A stretch of DNA of 7,257 nt from Bacteroidales bacterium (lineage in GTDB: Bacteria; Bacteroidota; Bacteroidia; Bacteroidales; DTU049). Of the stretch, positions 5,848-7,257 are shown piece by piece; position 1 is the stretch's first letter; every line of letters starts with the position of its first letter. The DNA is taken from the NCBI GenBank assembly GCA_018056215.1, contig JAGPGB010000055.1:1-7257 (forward strand), in the 5' to 3' direction. Under the pieces are notes generated by a model that saw nothing but the letters and a program-made list of their open reading frames with translations, did no database searches and was not told the DNA's origin. The position numbers were made by a program, and so were the translations under genes.

Positions 5848-7257
5848 TTATATAGTAAAAGCATAGTAGGCTTTTATACCATTGGGATAAATGCCTTCTA
5901 TCAAGATAGCACCCTTCCTATTAGCTAATGCTTTTTCTATATCTTCGATAGAATTTATAGGATTATGGTCTATCTCGGTTATAATAAAATCTTTTTTAAT
6001 ACCAGCTCTCTGTAATGGACCACTCTTAATATCAGTAATTTGCATGCCGTGATCTATCTTTAGCTTTGCCATCATATCTGGTGAAGGTTTTTCAAAAGTA
6101 GCACCTAATATAGATTGAGCAGAAATTTCTTCTTTTTTCATAGGCTTTAAATCACCATTTTTATTAAGTAATTGAACTTTAGCAGTTTTAATTTTATTAT
6201 CAGATTTATATTCTATAGTTACCCAATCACCTATATTTTTTTCATTTATTTTTTCTAATAATCTAGAAGCAGAATTTAATTCTTCTCCATCAATTTTTAG
6301 AATTATATCACCTGCATTTAATCCAGCTTTGAAGGCAGCACTATTAGGAGTAACGGCAGTTATTAATACTCCCTTAGTATCATCTATTCCATATTTTTTA
6401 GCAACAGCAGCATTTATATCGGTTACGCTTACACCTAAATATGGTCTTTGCACAAAACCATAATTTATAAGATCATTAGCTACTTTTTTAGCAAGATTAG
6501 ATGGTATAGCAAAAGAATATCCTATAAATGCACCCGTTTTGGTGGCAATAGCAGTATTAATACCAATTAAATTACCATAAATGTCTACCAATGCTCCGCC
6601 ACTATTACCAGGATTCACAGCTGCATCAGTTTGTATGAATGATTCTACAGCATCTGCAGATTCTAAAATGTTAATATTTCTAGCTTTAGCACTTACTATG
6701 CCCGCTGTCACAGTAGAAGTCAAATTAAAAGGGTTTCCTACAGCAAGCACCCATTCGCCTATTTCTACTTTATCGCTGTTACCAAATTCTAAATATGGTA
6801 GATCATTAGCATCAATTTTAATTATAGCTAAATCTGTACTTGGATCATTTCCGATTAATTCAGCTTTAAATTCTCTATTATCATTTAATGTTACCATTAT
6901 CTCTTTAGCATCTTGTACTACATGATTATTAGTAATGATATAACCATCTGCACTAATAATAACTCCAGAACCACCACCTATGATTGTTTGTTCAGGAATT
7001 TGTCCACCAAAAAAATTAAAAAAATCATAAAATGGTGCAAAGAAATCATCATAATAAATATTTTTATAAGTAAATGTAGTCTTAATATTTACCACTGCTG
7101 GAATAGCTCTCTGCGAAGCATAGCGAAAGTCTGGATATTTTATAGTATCCCCAATAATTGGGAAATTACCATTGTAAGTACTCCTGCTCTCTCCTGCTCT
7201 ACTGGGACTAGCTGTGAAACTATAAATAACTAAAAACATTAATACTAATGTCAGTAC
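5848..7257 (-). CDS. htrA: Periplasmic Do/DegP-DegQ (HtrA) family serine protease, 5' truncated
   Basis: A periplasmic protease/chaperone for misfolded envelope proteins. The first internal Met lies at 7239, but the frame stays open through V-L-T-L-V-L to the right edge, so the real start is probably outside the window and 7239 falls within the signal-peptide core (VLTLVLMFLVIYSF), with likely cleavage after PSRA. Numbering from that Met: an aromatic-rich loop LA at about 60-80 (YYDDFFAPFYDFFNFFGG); a trypsin-like domain with catalytic His106 (TNNHVV), Asp136 (STDLAII) and Ser213 (NPGNSGGAL); PDZ1 about 265-355 starting RPYLGV; PDZ2 about 375-460, ending KAYYAFTI. The triad is intact and the two-PDZ layout fits DegP/DegQ rather than single-PDZ DegS. 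DegP and DegQ cannot be told apart here. rpoD follows in the same direction; as I recall the same neighbours occur in Porphyromonas gingivalis. Confidence 0.95.
   Translation of the reverse strand, partial: VLTLVLMFLVIYSFTASPSRAGESRSTYNGNFPIIGDTIKYPDFRYASQRAIPAVVNIKTTFTYKNIYYDDFFAPFYDFFNFFGGQIPEQTIIGGGSGVIISADGYIITNNHVVQDAKEIMVTLNDNREFKAELIGNDPSTDLAIIKIDANDLPYLEFGNSDKVEIGEWVLAVGNPFNLTSTVTAGIVSAKARNINILESADAVESFIQTDAAVNPGNSGGALVDIYGNLIGINTAIATKTGAFIGYSFAIPSNLAKKVANDLINYGFVQRPYLGVSVTDINAAVAKKYGIDDTKGVLITAVTPNSAAFKAGLNAGDIILKIDGEELNSASRLLEKINEKNIGDWVTIEYKSDNKIKTAKVQLLNKNGDLKPMKKEEISAQSILGATFEKPSPDMMAKLKIDHGMQITDIKSGPLQRAGIKKDFIITEIDHNPINSIEDIEKALANRKGAILIEGIYPNGIKAYYAFTI

Noticed and set aside
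6581..6925. 114-codon plus-strand frame opposite the protease gene
   Set aside because: It is antisense to the catalytic domain, whose motifs (H106, D136, S213) prove the minus-strand reading; low-complexity Ser/Leu composition is typical of a shadow frame.
6913..7233. 106-codon plus-strand frame opposite the protease N-terminus
   Set aside because: It is antisense to conserved protease sequence, and its Asn/Ile/Cys-rich composition matches no known protein.
1..7257. CRISPR arrays, tRNA and rRNA genes, riboswitches, phage genes
   Set aside because: No regularly spaced direct repeats, no cloverleaf-compatible sequence, no rRNA motifs and no phage or transposase proteins were seen on either strand.

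Overview
This is a very A+T-rich window (well over two thirds A+T by eye) from a member of the Bacteroidota, probably Bacteroidales-like. Three things point there. The primary sigma factor is the short form, 287 aa, starting almost directly at region 1.2. A promoter of the phylum-specific type (TTTG, 19 bp, TAnnTTTG) sits in front of it. There is also a large outer-membrane beta-barrel protein of a style typical of this phylum. All recognisable genes are on the minus strand, so transcription runs from the right edge to the left edge. The species cannot be named from the sequence.

Right half (7257 to about 4829): a periplasmic Do/HtrA-family serine protease with two PDZ domains comes first, its extreme N-terminus cut off by the window edge. 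It is followed after 113 bp by rpoD. The gap holds a near-ideal Bacteroidota promoter and a purine-rich ribosome-binding stretch, so rpoD has its own start even if some transcripts continue from the protease. Directly after the rpoD stop is a 15-bp perfect-stem terminator that closes this unit.

Middle (4828 to 4089): about 740 bp of extremely A+T-rich DNA without a convincing gene. It holds a perfect 22-bp inverted repeat whose arms lie 138 bp apart. This may be the terminal repeats of a small 182-bp non-autonomous element. A 19-codon plus-strand reading frame that looks like an orphan secretory leader ends 4 bp before it.

Left half (4088 to 1): a GTG-initiated gene encodes an 1101-aa secreted protein, predicted to be an outer-membrane beta-barrel of unknown function with a textbook EF-hand-like calcium loop. 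After 42 bp comes a lipoprotein of the MJ1477/TM1410 (GH114-like) putative glycoside hydrolase family, cut off by the left edge. Spacing and orientation suggest these two are co-transcribed and act together at the cell envelope, possibly on a polysaccharide; that last step is inference. The right half looks like conserved housekeeping DNA. The left pair and the spacer are the less understood part.
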